From Chloroflexota bacterium (GTDB taxonomy: Bacteria > Chloroflexota > Dehalococcoidia > UBA2985), in the NCBI GenBank assembly GCA_016210515.1, contig JACQTZ010000016.1, forward strand, positions 55,219 to 119,218: a stretch of DNA of 64,000 nt, read 5' to 3'. The notes under the pieces were generated by a model that ran no database searches, had not been told where the DNA came from, and saw nothing but the letters and a program-made list of their open reading frames with translations. The position numbers and the translations under genes were made by a program. This document shows positions 24,745 to 33,325 of this stretch, one piece after another (the stretch's first letter is position 1; every line of letters begins with the position of its first letter).

Positions 24745-25530
24745 ATGTCGGATAGGACCGGCATTGAATGGACAGATGCAACGTGGAACCCGGTGACGGG
24801 TTGCACTAAAGTGAGTCCTGGTTGTGCTCACTGCTATGCGGAAACCATCACGCTGAGATTCAAGCGTGGTGGGTCTTTTTTGCCAAACAAGACTACGGTG
24901 CAATTGCACCCGAAGCGATTGGAGCAGCCCGAACAGTGGCAAACACCACGCATGATTTTTGTGAACAGTATGAGCGACCTTTTTCATGAAGAAGTGCCTT
25001 TTGAGTTCATATCGCGGGTGTTCGAGAAGATGGAGAAGTGCTCACAGCACACCTACCAAGTGCTCACGAAGCGTCCTGAGAGAATGCTGGAGTATGTGCA
25101 GTCATCGATTGGCGGGGGAAGATGGCCAAGCCATGTTTGGGCTGGAGTCTCCGTAGAGAACCAAGTCTGGGCAGACCGGAGGATTCCTATCCTACGCCAG
25201 GTTCCAGCGGCTGTGCGTTTTCTATCTTGCGAGCCGCTCCTGAAACCACTCAGGCTAAACCTTGATGGGATTCAGTGGGTCATTGTCGGTGGGGAAAGTG
25301 GGAACAGAGCACGGCCGATGGATGTTTCCTGGGCCAGAGATATTCGTGACCAGTGTCTGGCTGCAGGGGTGCCATTTTTCTTCAAGCAGTGGGGTGGACG
25401 AACGAGCAAGGCGGGAGGAAGGATGCTCGATGGGAAAGAGTTGAGCGGAATGCCTTCCAAGATTGATGATATAACAAAGCCAAAGCAATCTACCTCAGAC
25501 AGACTAATTCTTACAGCAGCAAAATCCTGA
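24745..25530 (+). CDS. DUF5131 (phage Gp37/Gp68-like) three-Cys-motif protein
   Basis: A 261-residue protein that begins TGIEWTDATWNPVTGC and carries the family's three-cysteine signature C20, C27, C30 (GCTKVSPGCAHCYAE). Further motifs are FVNSMSDLFHE, QVLTKRPERM, VWAGVSVENQ, RFLSCEPLL, VIVGGESGNRARP and PFFFKQWGG, all typical of the family. The cysteine pattern and overall layout recall radical-SAM proteins, but the spacing is not the classical CX3CX2C, and the reaction is unknown to me. GGAGG stands seven bases before the ATG. The TcmP gene follows after 20 bases, the usual arrangement. AT-rich compared with its neighbours. Confidence 0.9.
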   Translation: MSDRTGIEWTDATWNPVTGCTKVSPGCAHCYAETITLRFKRGGSFLPNKTTVQLHPKRLEQPEQWQTPRMIFVNSMSDLFHEEVPFEFISRVFEKMEKCSQHTYQVLTKRPERMLEYVQSSIGGGRWPSHVWAGVSVENQVWADRRIPILRQVPAAVRFLSCEPLLKPLRLNLDGIQWVIVGGESGNRARPMDVSWARDIRDQCLAAGVPFFFKQWGGRTSKAGGRMLDGKELSGMPSKIDDITKPKQSTSDRLILTAAKS

Positions 25531-25550
25531 AGATACTGTGCGAAGACGAA

Positions 25551-26684
25551 ATGAGCAATCAATCAATGCTGTGGGACATTGAGCCCCACACCCAAGCTAA
25601 ACACGACATTCTTACCCATTATCTCCAGGCGTGGTTCGCCATTCTGGCTCAGGCACGCATGCCGCGACGTTTGCTATATATTGACGGATTTGCTGGGCCA
25701 GGAGAGTACAGGGGAGGCGAGCCCGGTTCACCGATATTGGCACTGGATGCTGTTTTGCAGCATAGATTCTCCACCAGGATTACGCGACCCGGTATGGACT
25801 TGGTATTCGTTTTCATTGAGGAGCGCCAAGATAGGTTCGATAACCTTCAACGCAAATTGGCGGATATACGTCTCCCATCCAACGTCCGTGTGTATCCCAT
25901 TTGCGCTACCTTTGAGCAGGTCGTCGGAGAACAATTGGCACGCCTGGAAGAACAAAACCAGCAGCTAGCGCCGTCGTTCGTGTTCATAGACCCATTCGGA
26001 GTATCAGGTTTTCCTATGTCACTCGTGGAGCGCTTTGCTCAGCATTCCCAATCAGAAGTGCTTATCAATTTTAGCTACCAGCCGCTGAACCAGTATTTTC
26101 TACAAATCCCCTCTCAACATGCCCGACTGGATGAACTCTTTGGAGATACTAGGTGGCGAACTGCTCTCGATATTATCGATTCATGGGAGAGAGAAGTTTT
26201 TCTGGTACGTGAATACCAGAGAGCTCTGGAGGAACGTGGTTGGCGCGGGTTGAGCTTCCGGATGATGAACAAGCACAATCAGACCCAATATCATCTTCTA
26301 TTTGGAACGAAGTACTACCTCGGTATGTTGAAAATGAAGGAGGCTATGTGGAGCGTGGCCTCAGATGGAGTTTTCCAATACTCTGACTTTTCAGATAAGA
26401 ATCAGTTGCGGTTGTTTTCCAAGAGCATGGATCAGACTTATGGGCAAGAGTTGGCAGATTTAATATGGCAAAACCGGCGTGGAACACGTGTGACCAAACA
26501 AGAACTAAGGGAGGAAGAAACAGCATACCACCCCACTTGCCGTGAACCACACTTGACTCGGGCACTCCAAATTCTGGAATACGAGACCCAGCCATCTCGC
26601 ATCATTGATGTAAAAAAGCCAGATGGTACTCGTAGAAAAGCCAAGTCTTACCCTGATGGCTGTACTATTCAGTTCGCCACTTAG
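25551..26684 (+). CDS. tcmP: Three-Cys-motif partner protein TcmP
   Basis: A 377-residue protein of the TcmP family, which is defined by its neighbourhood with three-Cys-motif (DUF5131) genes. It has a methyltransferase-like core: YIDGFAGPGEY at 43-53 looks like the AdoMet-binding loop, and FIDPFGVSGFP at 145-155 is placed like a catalytic motif of N-methyltransferases. The C-terminal part (about 270-377) is charged and ends in a basic stretch (KKPDGTRRKAKSYP), which may bind nucleic acid. Substrate and reaction are not known. It ends nine bases from the convergent ABC permease gene. Same AT-rich composition as DUF5131, consistent with joint transfer. Confidence 0.9.
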   Translation: MSNQSMLWDIEPHTQAKHDILTHYLQAWFAILAQARMPRRLLYIDGFAGPGEYRGGEPGSPILALDAVLQHRFSTRITRPGMDLVFVFIEERQDRFDNLQRKLADIRLPSNVRVYPICATFEQVVGEQLARLEEQNQQLAPSFVFIDPFGVSGFPMSLVERFAQHSQSEVLINFSYQPLNQYFLQIPSQHARLDELFGDTRWRTALDIIDSWEREVFLVREYQRALEERGWRGLSFRMMNKHNQTQYHLLFGTKYYLGMLKMKEAMWSVASDGVFQYSDFSDKNQLRLFSKSMDQTYGQELADLIWQNRRGTRVTKQELREEETAYHPTCREPHLTRALQILEYETQPSRIIDVKKPDGTRRKAKSYPDGCTIQFAT

Positions 26685-26693
26685 GGCGAGAGC

Positions 26694-27425
26694 CTACGTC
26701 CTTCTGACGGTGGCGGCGGCAAGGGCCAGGAGCGCCACGGCCAGGCCAGCCAAGACGGCTAGCTCCTGGGTCACATCGTCGAGGGTCTGCCCGCGCAGCA
26801 TGATGTCCTGGAGTCCCTCCACGGCGTAGGTCAACGGCAACACCTTGGCTATGGCTTGCAGGTAGCCGGGCATGGCTTCTACGGGCAGGATGACTCCAGA
26901 TAGGAAGGTCTGAGGGGCCAGCACCAGGGGAATGAACTGCACCACCTGGAACTCGTTGCGGGCGAAGGTGGATATGAAGATGCCGAGGTTGACGGCGACG
27001 ACGGTGAGCACCATGAGTAGGACGAATATCTGCCACAAGGAGCCCTGGTACTCCACCTGCAAGGCCAGTATGGTGAAGAGGAGTATGACGCCGGACTGGA
27101 TAGCGGCGAACAGCAGGAAGCCCAGCAGGTAGCCCACGAGGATGTCCCCTCGACCGACGGGGGTGGTCAGCAGCCGTTCCAGGGTTCCCTGGGAGCGCTC
27201 TCGAAGGAAACTCACGCCGGTGAGGATGAAGGTGAAAAAGAGGGCAAAGACGGCTATCAGCGCAGGGGCCACCCTGTCCAGGATGGCCCGCTGGTCGGTG
27301 AAGCTGAAGCCCACCAGTGACATGACGACGATGGGGACGACGAAGATGAGTGCCAGGGAGCGATGGTCTCTGAGCATCTGGCTGATAATCCGTGTGGCAA
27401 TGGCAAGGGTTCGATTGGTGGACAT
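26694..27425 (-). CDS. ABC-2 type transporter permease
   Basis: A 243-residue membrane protein with six predicted segments: SLALIFVVPIVVMSLVGF near the N terminus, LIAVFALFFTFILTGVSFLRERSQGTLE with the family's RERSQGTLERLL signature, then AIQSGVILLFTILAL, VLTVVAVNLGIFIST, LAPQTFLSGVILPVEAMP and a last helix ending with Arg/Thr. The pattern is the DrrB/NatB type that exports drugs, lipids or polysaccharides. It lies four bases after the ATPase gene, so both are one transcription unit. Confidence 0.9.
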   Translation of the reverse strand: MSTNRTLAIATRIISQMLRDHRSLALIFVVPIVVMSLVGFSFTDQRAILDRVAPALIAVFALFFTFILTGVSFLRERSQGTLERLLTTPVGRGDILVGYLLGFLLFAAIQSGVILLFTILALQVEYQGSLWQIFVLLMVLTVVAVNLGIFISTFARNEFQVVQFIPLVLAPQTFLSGVILPVEAMPGYLQAIAKVLPLTYAVEGLQDIMLRGQTLDDVTQELAVLAGLAVALLALAAATVRRT

Positions 27426-27429
27426 GGAG

Positions 27430-28173
27430 CTACCTGCTTCTCACAAAATAGAGGAATGCGTCTTCCAAGGTGGCGTCGTCCCTGCCCGTGGCGGAGCGAA
27501 GCTCCGAAGGACTCCCTTCGGCGATGACACGGCCGTCCTGGATGAAGCTCAAACGGTCGCAATGAGCGGCGTCGTCCATGGTGTGGCTGGAGATGACCAG
27601 GGTCGTTCCGGCCGCGGCCATTTCGCGAAAGCGGTCCCAGAACGTGGCACGAAGCTCCGGGTCAAGTCCTACCGTCGGCTCGTCCAGGAGCAGGAGAGGG
27701 GGGCTGTGGACGAGGGCTATGGCCAGGCTTACCCGCTGTCGCATGCCGCCGCTGAGGCGCAGGATGGGGTCTTTGCACCTGTCCCAGAGCCCCACCAGGT
27801 TGATAATGGCCTCCACGGACTCACGTCGCTGCGCTGGACTGGAGAGGCCGTACATCCTGGCAAAGAAGTCCACGTTTTGCTGGATGGAGAGCTCCAGGTA
27901 CAGGGCGTTCAACTGGGGCATGTAGCCGATGCGATGGGCGAGCCTGGGCGATGGCGGCTCTCCAAGGACAAGGATGCGCCCTGAGCGGGGTTTCAGCAGG
28001 CCGACCAGCAGGCGGATGAGGGTCGTTTTGCCGGAGCCGTTGGCGCCCAGGATGCCGAAGATGGAGCCAGCCTGGATTTGCAGCGAAAGGTCATCCAGGA
28101 CTTTGCGATTTCCGTAGCTGAAGACCACTCGTTGTGCGTCGACTACCGGTGGCTCGCTGATGTCATTGTGCAT
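27430..28173 (-). CDS. ABC transporter ATP-binding protein
   Basis: A 247-residue ATPase with Walker A GANGSGKTT, Q-loop in IGYMPQ, signature LSGGMRQR, Walker B LLLLDEPTVGLDPE and the switch histidine in VISSHTMDD. It pairs with the ABC-2 permease that follows and resembles the DrrA/NatA export ATPases. The substrate is not indicated by neighbours. The start lies 17 bases after a weak AAGGA sequence. A dispersed repeat separates this operon from rnc. Confidence 0.94.
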   Translation of the reverse strand: MHNDISEPPVVDAQRVVFSYGNRKVLDDLSLQIQAGSIFGILGANGSGKTTLIRLLVGLLKPRSGRILVLGEPPSPRLAHRIGYMPQLNALYLELSIQQNVDFFARMYGLSSPAQRRESVEAIINLVGLWDRCKDPILRLSGGMRQRVSLAIALVHSPPLLLLDEPTVGLDPELRATFWDRFREMAAAGTTLVISSHTMDDAAHCDRLSFIQDGRVIAEGSPSELRSATGRDDATLEDAFLYFVRSR

Positions 28174-28207
28174 TGAGGGATGTGTCCTTTGGGCGCTCCG
28201 AATCTAT

Positions 28208-28345
28208 CATGTTAGCCTCCAGCACCAGGAGGGATGCGAATGGCGTGCCTCCTTGTGCCTTCCTCCACCTCAATCCTCCCCCGCAAGCGGGGGAGGAGGC
28301 TGGAAAGCCCCCATTTTCCCAGGAAAGATGGTGTTTTCAGCCTCG
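28208..28345. repeat. Dispersed repeat shared with 14882-15056
   Basis: Starts with GCCTCCAGCACCAGGAGG, then the hairpin AATCCTCCCCCGC-AAGCGGGGGAGGAGG, and ends in a pyrimidine/purine-mixed tail with CATTTTCCCAGGAAAGATGG. Order and spacing match the copy before the Agl23-like gene. It fills the gap between rnc and the ABC ATPase gene. Confidence 0.7.
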
Positions 28346-28352
28346 GATGGTC

Positions 28353-29057
28353 TCATAGTCCCTCCAGGGCTTCCAGGGCCTGCTGTGCGGCGGCGCGCTC
28401 GCCATCTACCTTGCGGTGTCCGGAGCCTTTGCCCATGACCTGGCCCGCTATGACCACCTCTATGGTGAAGACTTGAAGGTGGTCAGGGCCGGACTCGGCG
28501 ACGGTGCGGTAGACCGGGGAGCCTTTTCCCATGCCCTGGGCCAGCTCTTGAAGCTTTGACTTGGGGTCTTTGACAACGCCTTCGCGTACCGCTCGGTCAA
28601 GCTCCGGCTTGAGAAGTTCTTGGGTAAGGGCGTAGGAGAGTTCCAACCCTTGATCCATGAGCATGGCCCCAACCACGGCCTCCAGGGTCGCTGCCAGGTT
28701 GGACTCGCGCTCGCGTCCACCGCTACCCTCCTCTCCCTGGCCCATGTGTATGAAGGAGCCTAAGGAGAGGCCGCGCGCCACCCTTGCCAGGGTCTCGCCG
28801 CGGACGATGGACGAGCGGAGCTCTGTAAGCTCACCTTCTGACATCTGGGGAAGGCGATGGTACAGCTCCTGGGCTACCACGAAATCTATAAAGGCATCCC
28901 CAAGGAACTCTAGCCTCTGGTTAGAGGATGAAAATGCCTGGGGGGCCTCGTTGACTGCGGAGGGATGGGTAAGGGCCTGGGATAGCAGAGTGCCATCGGC
29001 GAAGGATATGCCCAGGCGTTTCTCCAAAGTTTCTTCCCCTCTTAGCACAGGTGCCAC
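28353..29057 (-). CDS. rnc: Ribonuclease III
   Basis: Cleaves double-stranded RNA in rRNA and mRNA processing. The 234-residue protein has the catalytic signature RLEFLGDAFIDFV (about 48-60), the second acidic motif ATLEAVVGAMLMDQG (about 125-139), and a C-terminal double-stranded RNA-binding domain starting DPKSKLQELAQ and ending GERAAAQQALEAL. The start is a GTG at 29057. It stands alone, flanked on both sides by dispersed repeats. Confidence 0.95.
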   Translation of the reverse strand: MAPVLRGEETLEKRLGISFADGTLLSQALTHPSAVNEAPQAFSSSNQRLEFLGDAFIDFVVAQELYHRLPQMSEGELTELRSSIVRGETLARVARGLSLGSFIHMGQGEEGSGGRERESNLAATLEAVVGAMLMDQGLELSYALTQELLKPELDRAVREGVVKDPKSKLQELAQGMGKGSPVYRTVAESGPDHLQVFTIEVVIAGQVMGKGSGHRKVDGERAAAQQALEALEGL

Positions 29058-29120
29058 CTCATTAGGATCGCGTCACCCAAATGAGGATACATCAAGCTCG
29101 TCCTCTCCAAGGGCATTATA

Positions 29121-29236
29121 CCTCACCCCCTGGCCCCCTCTCCTTGCAGGAGAGGGGGGAATAGGTTACCTGGGGGACACCCCCAGACCTCCGCCAAAGG
29201 GGCTTCGCCCCTCTGTACTCCCTTTTCTTCATCACC
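29121..29236. repeat. Dispersed repeat with GGGGGACACCCCC and GGGGCTTCGCCCC hairpins (copy 2)
   Basis: Carries CCCCTCTCCTTGCAGGAGAG, then TGGGGGACACCCCCA and AGGGGCTTCGCCCCT, in the same order as copies at 21590-21719 and 61600-61742. The middle hairpin has compensating base changes relative to those copies (GGGGGACACCCCC against GAGGGACACCCTC), which suggests the hairpin itself is conserved. Confidence 0.8.
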
Positions 29237-29254
29237 CTATTGTGGCCGGGTCGC

Positions 29255-30379
29255 TTAACCGGTCAGCTCCAGGACGGACTTGATGCTGTCTGGGGCCTGA
29301 TGCAGGATGGCTTGCCGGTACTGCTCCAGGGGATAGGTGTGGGTGACCACTTTGTTGATGGCGTCGCCGAAGAGCCGTTTGAAGAGCGCCAGGTACTCCA
29401 CCGCGGCTCGAAAGTCGGAAGGGCCTGCGTTGACGCTCCCCAGGAGCGCCTGGTTGGACAAAACCATCCCTCGGATCAAGGCGGCTCCATCTACGACCAG
29501 CTCCCGAATGCCCGTAGGGACGCTTACCAGGGCCATTACGCCATTGGCTTTCAGGAGGGGGAGCAGGGCGAACGGAATCTGAGGGGAGCCGGTAGCTTCC
29601 AGCACCAGGTCCACGGGGCCCAGCCTGGCTCTCAGGTCCTGGAAGCTGGTCCCGGCCATGCTGATGTAGTGCGCCCCAATCTCCTCTACGAGCCTGCCCT
29701 TTACGCTGTCGGGGGGTTGGGTGGCGATGACATAGGTCTCTGCGCCCCTGGCCCGCAGGATGAAAGCCCCCAGGATGCCCATGGGGCCCGCTCCGGCCAC
29801 CAACGCCCACTTGTGGATTCCCCAGTTGGGAGTGTCGTAGCCATGCTCTGGATGACCACAGGGAGGCAGGAGGCGGCGTTGAAAGGTAACTGCCATGTCC
29901 ACGGCCTTCTCCACCGTGCCCAGGGCCTCGGTGAGCACGCCTACGTCCTCCAAGTGCTGGGGCACCGGTATCAGGTTGACCTCTTCCTCCACAATCCACC
30001 GGGTCATGAAACCGTCCTCTTGCTCAATGCCCTTTTCTCGGTAGAGGCCGGTGTAGCAGAGGTCGGCGCGCCCCTCACGGCAGCAAACGCACTGGCCACA
30101 TCCGCGCCGGACAGTGGCCATCACCAGGTCACCCGGCTGGAAGGATGAGACATGGCGGCCCATTTGATGGACTCTGCCCAGCATCTCGTGGCCAATAATG
30201 AGATGGGATGCTCCAGGCGGAGCCTTGCCTTCCTCGCCCCGAGCAATAGCCCTGTCGGTGCTGCACACCCCTACCTGGAGAACCTCCACCAGCAGCTGGT
30301 TGGGAGAAGAGATTGCTGGGGTGGCAATCTCCATCAGCTCAAGGTTGGTGGTGCCCGGGACGATGGTTACTGCTTTCAT
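29255..30379 (-). CDS. Zinc-dependent alcohol dehydrogenase, glucose dehydrogenase-like
   Basis: A medium-chain dehydrogenase of 374 residues. The catalytic zinc ligands are C39 (VGVCSTDRAI), H64 and E65 (IIGHEMLG); the structural zinc site is C94, C97, C100 and C108. VAGAGPMGILGAFIL is the nucleotide-binding Rossmann loop. The CSTD motif, the C-terminal region LSNQALLGSVNAG and overall layout match archaeal-type glucose 1-dehydrogenases rather than ethanol dehydrogenases. I use the ATG at 30379, where the conserved KAVTIVPG strand starts; the longer frame to 30484 runs through repeat-like sequence. Exact substrate unknown. Confidence 0.88.
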   Translation of the reverse strand: MKAVTIVPGTTNLELMEIATPAISSPNQLLVEVLQVGVCSTDRAIARGEEGKAPPGASHLIIGHEMLGRVHQMGRHVSSFQPGDLVMATVRRGCGQCVCCREGRADLCYTGLYREKGIEQEDGFMTRWIVEEEVNLIPVPQHLEDVGVLTEALGTVEKAVDMAVTFQRRLLPPCGHPEHGYDTPNWGIHKWALVAGAGPMGILGAFILRARGAETYVIATQPPDSVKGRLVEEIGAHYISMAGTSFQDLRARLGPVDLVLEATGSPQIPFALLPLLKANGVMALVSVPTGIRELVVDGAALIRGMVLSNQALLGSVNAGPSDFRAAVEYLALFKRLFGDAINKVVTHTYPLEQYRQAILHQAPDSIKSVLELTG

Positions 30380-30534
30380 GCCCTTCATCCTCTCAGCTAA
30401 CGGGGTGCTGAAGAACCCATCTTTCCTGTCATCCAGGGTGGCAGCCAGGATACTGGAGGGATTGGATTGATTATAATGGTTCAAGGGGTGTAAGGCGAGT
30501 CGCGGTATAATGTGGTAAAGGCTACGATGAGGCG

Positions 30535-31920
30535 GTGTTTTTGCCCACTGTAACCATCGAGACCCACGGCTGCAAGCTGAACCTGGCCGACTCCCAGGCC
30601 TTGGCCCGGGGATTTGCCCGCGCGGGCTACCAGGTGGTAGGCTCCGACCAGCCCGCCGATATCTATGTGCTGGACACGTGCACCGTCACTCAGACGGCAG
30701 ACCACAAGGCCCGCCATGCCCTGAGAGCGGCCCGCCGCCGGAACGCCAGCGCCTTTATTGTGGCCACGGGATGCTATGCCCAGAGGGCACCCGCGAAGCT
30801 GCAAGCTCTCCCTGGGGTAGACCTGGTACTGGGCAATGCCGATAAGGATGCGCTGGTACAGGAGATCGTTTCGCTCAGAGCCTGCGAAGAAATCATGGAT
30901 TCGGCATACGGGGGGACCCCACCCCAGATTGCCACGGGCGGGGACGCCCTCGCAATGACAATTCCCTCACAAGCTCTCAGAAAGGACGTTCCGGGCCTCT
31001 GCGCTGCGGAAGAGGGGGTTGCCGGAAGAGGCGTCCGCCGGGTCAGGGCGACGGTGAAAATCCAGGAAGGATGCAACCAGGTGTGCGCCTACTGCATAGT
31101 GCCCAGGGTCAGGGGCAGGGAGCGCAGCGTCCCAGCCGATGACCTGGTGACCCAAATAGCGGCCTTAGAGCAGGAGGGATTCCAGGAGGTGGTCCTGACG
31201 GGCACCCAGGTTGGCTCCTACGGCTTCGATATCCCTGGAGCGAGCCTGCCTCGCCTCCTGGAGCTTGTCTTGTGTAAAACGACCATCCCACGGATAAGGG
31301 TATCATCCCTGCAAGCTCAGGTTGTGGGGGGGGAGCTGCTGGGACTGTGGCAGGACCCGCGGCTGTGTCCTCACTTTCATATGCCCCTTCAGAGCGGCTG
31401 CGACGCGGTGCTGCGCCACATGGGCCGGGACTACACCACCAGCTTCTTTGCAGACACCGTGGAGCTCATACGGAAGCAGGTCCCTGGAGCGTCCATCACT
31501 ACCGACGTCATGACGGGATTTCCTGGGGAGAGCGAGGAGGAGTTCCAGGAGACGTATCGCTTCTGCCACAGCCTTCGCTTTGCTGAGATGCACGTGTTTC
31601 CTTACTCGGTGCGTCCCGGTACCTCGGCGGCCCACTTCCAAGACCAGGTTGACGTCCACACCAAAGAGCACAGAGGAGGGCTGCTTCTTCGGCTAGCCAA
31701 GGAACATGCCGCAGATTTTCGGGAAAGCCTGTTAGGCCAGGTGCGCCCTGTGCTATGGGAACGCAAAGGCATAGGCTCTGGCTGTGAGAGGTGGTCGGGG
31801 CTTACCGACAACTACATGCGGGTGTTCACCGAGAGCCCCAAGCCCCTGAGGAACACAATCACTCCCACCCGGCTGTTGGAGGAGCGAGGCGGTTCACTGT
31901 ACGGCCAGGTGGTCTACTAG
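30535..31920 (+). CDS. mtaB: tRNA (N6-threonylcarbamoyladenosine37-C2) methylthiotransferase MtaB
   Basis: A radical-SAM methylthiotransferase that converts t6A37 to ms2t6A37. The N-terminal UPF0004 domain has cluster cysteines C13 (THGCKLN), C49 (DTCTVT) and C80 (TGCYAQ); the radical-SAM motif is C180-C184-C187 (KIQEGCNQVCAYC); MPLQSGCD and DVMTGFPGE follow, and a TRAM-like end. The start is GTG at 30535 after GAGG. The linker between the two domains (about 108-172) is about 25 residues longer than I expect for the family, because an 83-base dispersed repeat lies in it (30897-30979). It stays in frame, so the protein is probably functional. tsaC in this window acts earlier in the same pathway. 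Confidence 0.92.
   Translation: MFLPTVTIETHGCKLNLADSQALARGFARAGYQVVGSDQPADIYVLDTCTVTQTADHKARHALRAARRRNASAFIVATGCYAQRAPAKLQALPGVDLVLGNADKDALVQEIVSLRACEEIMDSAYGGTPPQIATGGDALAMTIPSQALRKDVPGLCAAEEGVAGRGVRRVRATVKIQEGCNQVCAYCIVPRVRGRERSVPADDLVTQIAALEQEGFQEVVLTGTQVGSYGFDIPGASLPRLLELVLCKTTIPRIRVSSLQAQVVGGELLGLWQDPRLCPHFHMPLQSGCDAVLRHMGRDYTTSFFADTVELIRKQVPGASITTDVMTGFPGESEEEFQETYRFCHSLRFAEMHVFPYSVRPGTSAAHFQDQVDVHTKEHRGGLLLRLAKEHAADFRESLLGQVRPVLWERKGIGSGCERWSGLTDNYMRVFTESPKPLRNTITPTRLLEERGGSLYGQVVY
30897..30979. repeat. Copy of an 83-base dispersed repeat inside the mtaB reading frame
   Basis: Aligns without gaps to 48081-48163, with about eight differences in 83 bases by eye; the core CAGATTGCCACGGGCGGGGA is identical in both. 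Here it is translated as about 28 residues between the two domains of MtaB. A diverged palindromic relative lies at 14806-14872. Confidence 0.85.
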
Positions 31921-32258
31921 CCCCGGGGAGCGGGTATGTTCTTGGGACTCCCTTTGAGGTCCACAAGGGTCTCCAGGTGACCGGGGTCTATGAGCCGGTG
32001 TATGTCAGACCTGAGGGCAAGGGTGCGGGTCAAGTTGGCAGCGTGGTCGGCCTCCTGCTGGGTTCTCCACAATGAGACCCTGCCAAGCTGATCGGCGTCC
32101 TCGTGGCCACCGAAGCGGAATCCCATGATGTACCCCGGCAGGACGGACAGGTGCTCTTCCAGCTGATCCAGCAAGCGCTCCACCTGGGCCCTTTTGACTG
32201 TGGCGGTACCCGTCACATCGGAGGATACGTGCATTACGGATATTCTTGCTACTGTCAT
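31917..32258 (-). CDS. Small dimeric alpha/beta-barrel protein (antibiotic biosynthesis monooxygenase-like)
   Basis: A protein of 113 residues. The arrangement (a beta strand RISVMHV, a helix with RLLDQLEEHLSVLPGYIMGFRFGG, then RVSLWRTQQEADHAAN) resembles the ABM/dimeric ferredoxin-like fold, where small proteins detoxify or cleave organic compounds; no catalytic residues can be identified, so function is open. GGAAGGAAG lies before the ATG. The gene converges on mtaB and the two stop codons share the palindrome CTAG at 31917-31920. Confidence 0.6.
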   Translation of the reverse strand: MTVARISVMHVSSDVTGTATVKRAQVERLLDQLEEHLSVLPGYIMGFRFGGHEDADQLGRVSLWRTQQEADHAANLTRTLALRSDIHRLIDPGHLETLVDLKGSPKNIPAPRG

Positions 32259-32488
32259 GCTTTCTTCCTTCCTGGTAAGTAGATTGTGGAACGCCGTTAT
32301 TCCTCGGAGGCGGACCTTTCACACAGGCTTTTCGTTAGTGTAGCAGTATAGCATCTTGAAGCTGGCCTGACCATCCTTCCCTTGCAAGAAAAATAGTCTG
32401 GACCTGGCCCATTTTGCGGGACACTTCAGACCCCCGCCAGGTCGATGGCCGAAGCCTGCTCCGGATGATTGGCTCCTGGAGAGGCCCT

Positions 32489-33325
32489 CTACAGGTTCAC
32501 GGGCCTGAGGGCCACAGACCCGTTTCTCTTTTCCAGGTATCCTGCCCGTTCCTCGTTGCCGTGCCCGAAGATCACCAGCCATCCTTCCTTTACTGCCTGG
32601 GCCATGAGCTCCTTTTTTCTTTTCAGGGTGTCTTCTGGGTACTGGTCCTGGGCGGCAATGCACGGGAGGGACAGATGATGGGGGGTGGGAATCACGTCGC
32701 CCAGGAAGACCACTTTCTCGCCGCCGCAGCTTATCTTCACCACCTGGTGGCCCAGACAGTGGCCTCCGGTGTTCTTGACCCAAACGCCCGGCAGTATCTC
32801 GGCGTCTCCATCGATCAAAGCAAGCTGGCCTGTTTCCTGGAGGCAGGCGAAGTCTTCCGAGTGGTGTGACTCCTTTTCCAGTTCATTGGGAGCCATGGCA
32901 TTCTCCCAACATGACGCCTGTACCACGTAGGTAGCTTTAGGAAACACCGGAATGGGTTTCCCTGAGCGGTCGATTTTGGTGCACCCACCAGAGTGATCGA
33001 AATGAAGGTGGGTGAGGATTACCTTATCAATGTCTTTTGCCGAGAGGCCCACCTCTTTCAATGCCTTACCCAGTTTGCTGGAGGAGAGTCCGTACATCTC
33101 ACGCATCTTGCCCGTTTCTTTGTTCCCGACACCCGTATCTACCAGCACGTTCCCGTGCTCTGTACAGACCAGGAGACAGTTAAGCCCCAGGCTTATGCGA
33201 TTCCACCGATCAGGCTTTGCCTGCTGCTCCCACATTACCTTGGGAATCTGACCGAATAAGGAGCCACCATCGTACTTGATGACTCCGTCGCTGAGGAGAT
33301 GGATGGATGGAGTCTTAGAACCCAC
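32489..33325 (-). CDS. Metallo-beta-lactamase fold hydrolase
   Basis: A 278-residue metallo-hydrolase. The zinc ligands are visible as HLHFDHSGG (H-x-H-x-D-H) at about 107-115, a later His in NTGGHCLGHQ, Asp in VFLGDVIPTPHH and a final His in IFGHGN. The N-terminal GLNCLLVCTEHGNVLVDTGVG is typical. It resembles the lactonase-like branch (N-acyl homoserine lactonase type), but so do many hydrolases of other function. GTG start at 33325 after a GGGGGTGA sequence. No operon partner is evident. Confidence 0.88.
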   Translation of the reverse strand: MGSKTPSIHLLSDGVIKYDGGSLFGQIPKVMWEQQAKPDRWNRISLGLNCLLVCTEHGNVLVDTGVGNKETGKMREMYGLSSSKLGKALKEVGLSAKDIDKVILTHLHFDHSGGCTKIDRSGKPIPVFPKATYVVQASCWENAMAPNELEKESHHSEDFACLQETGQLALIDGDAEILPGVWVKNTGGHCLGHQVVKISCGGEKVVFLGDVIPTPHHLSLPCIAAQDQYPEDTLKRKKELMAQAVKEGWLVIFGHGNEERAGYLEKRNGSVALRPVNL

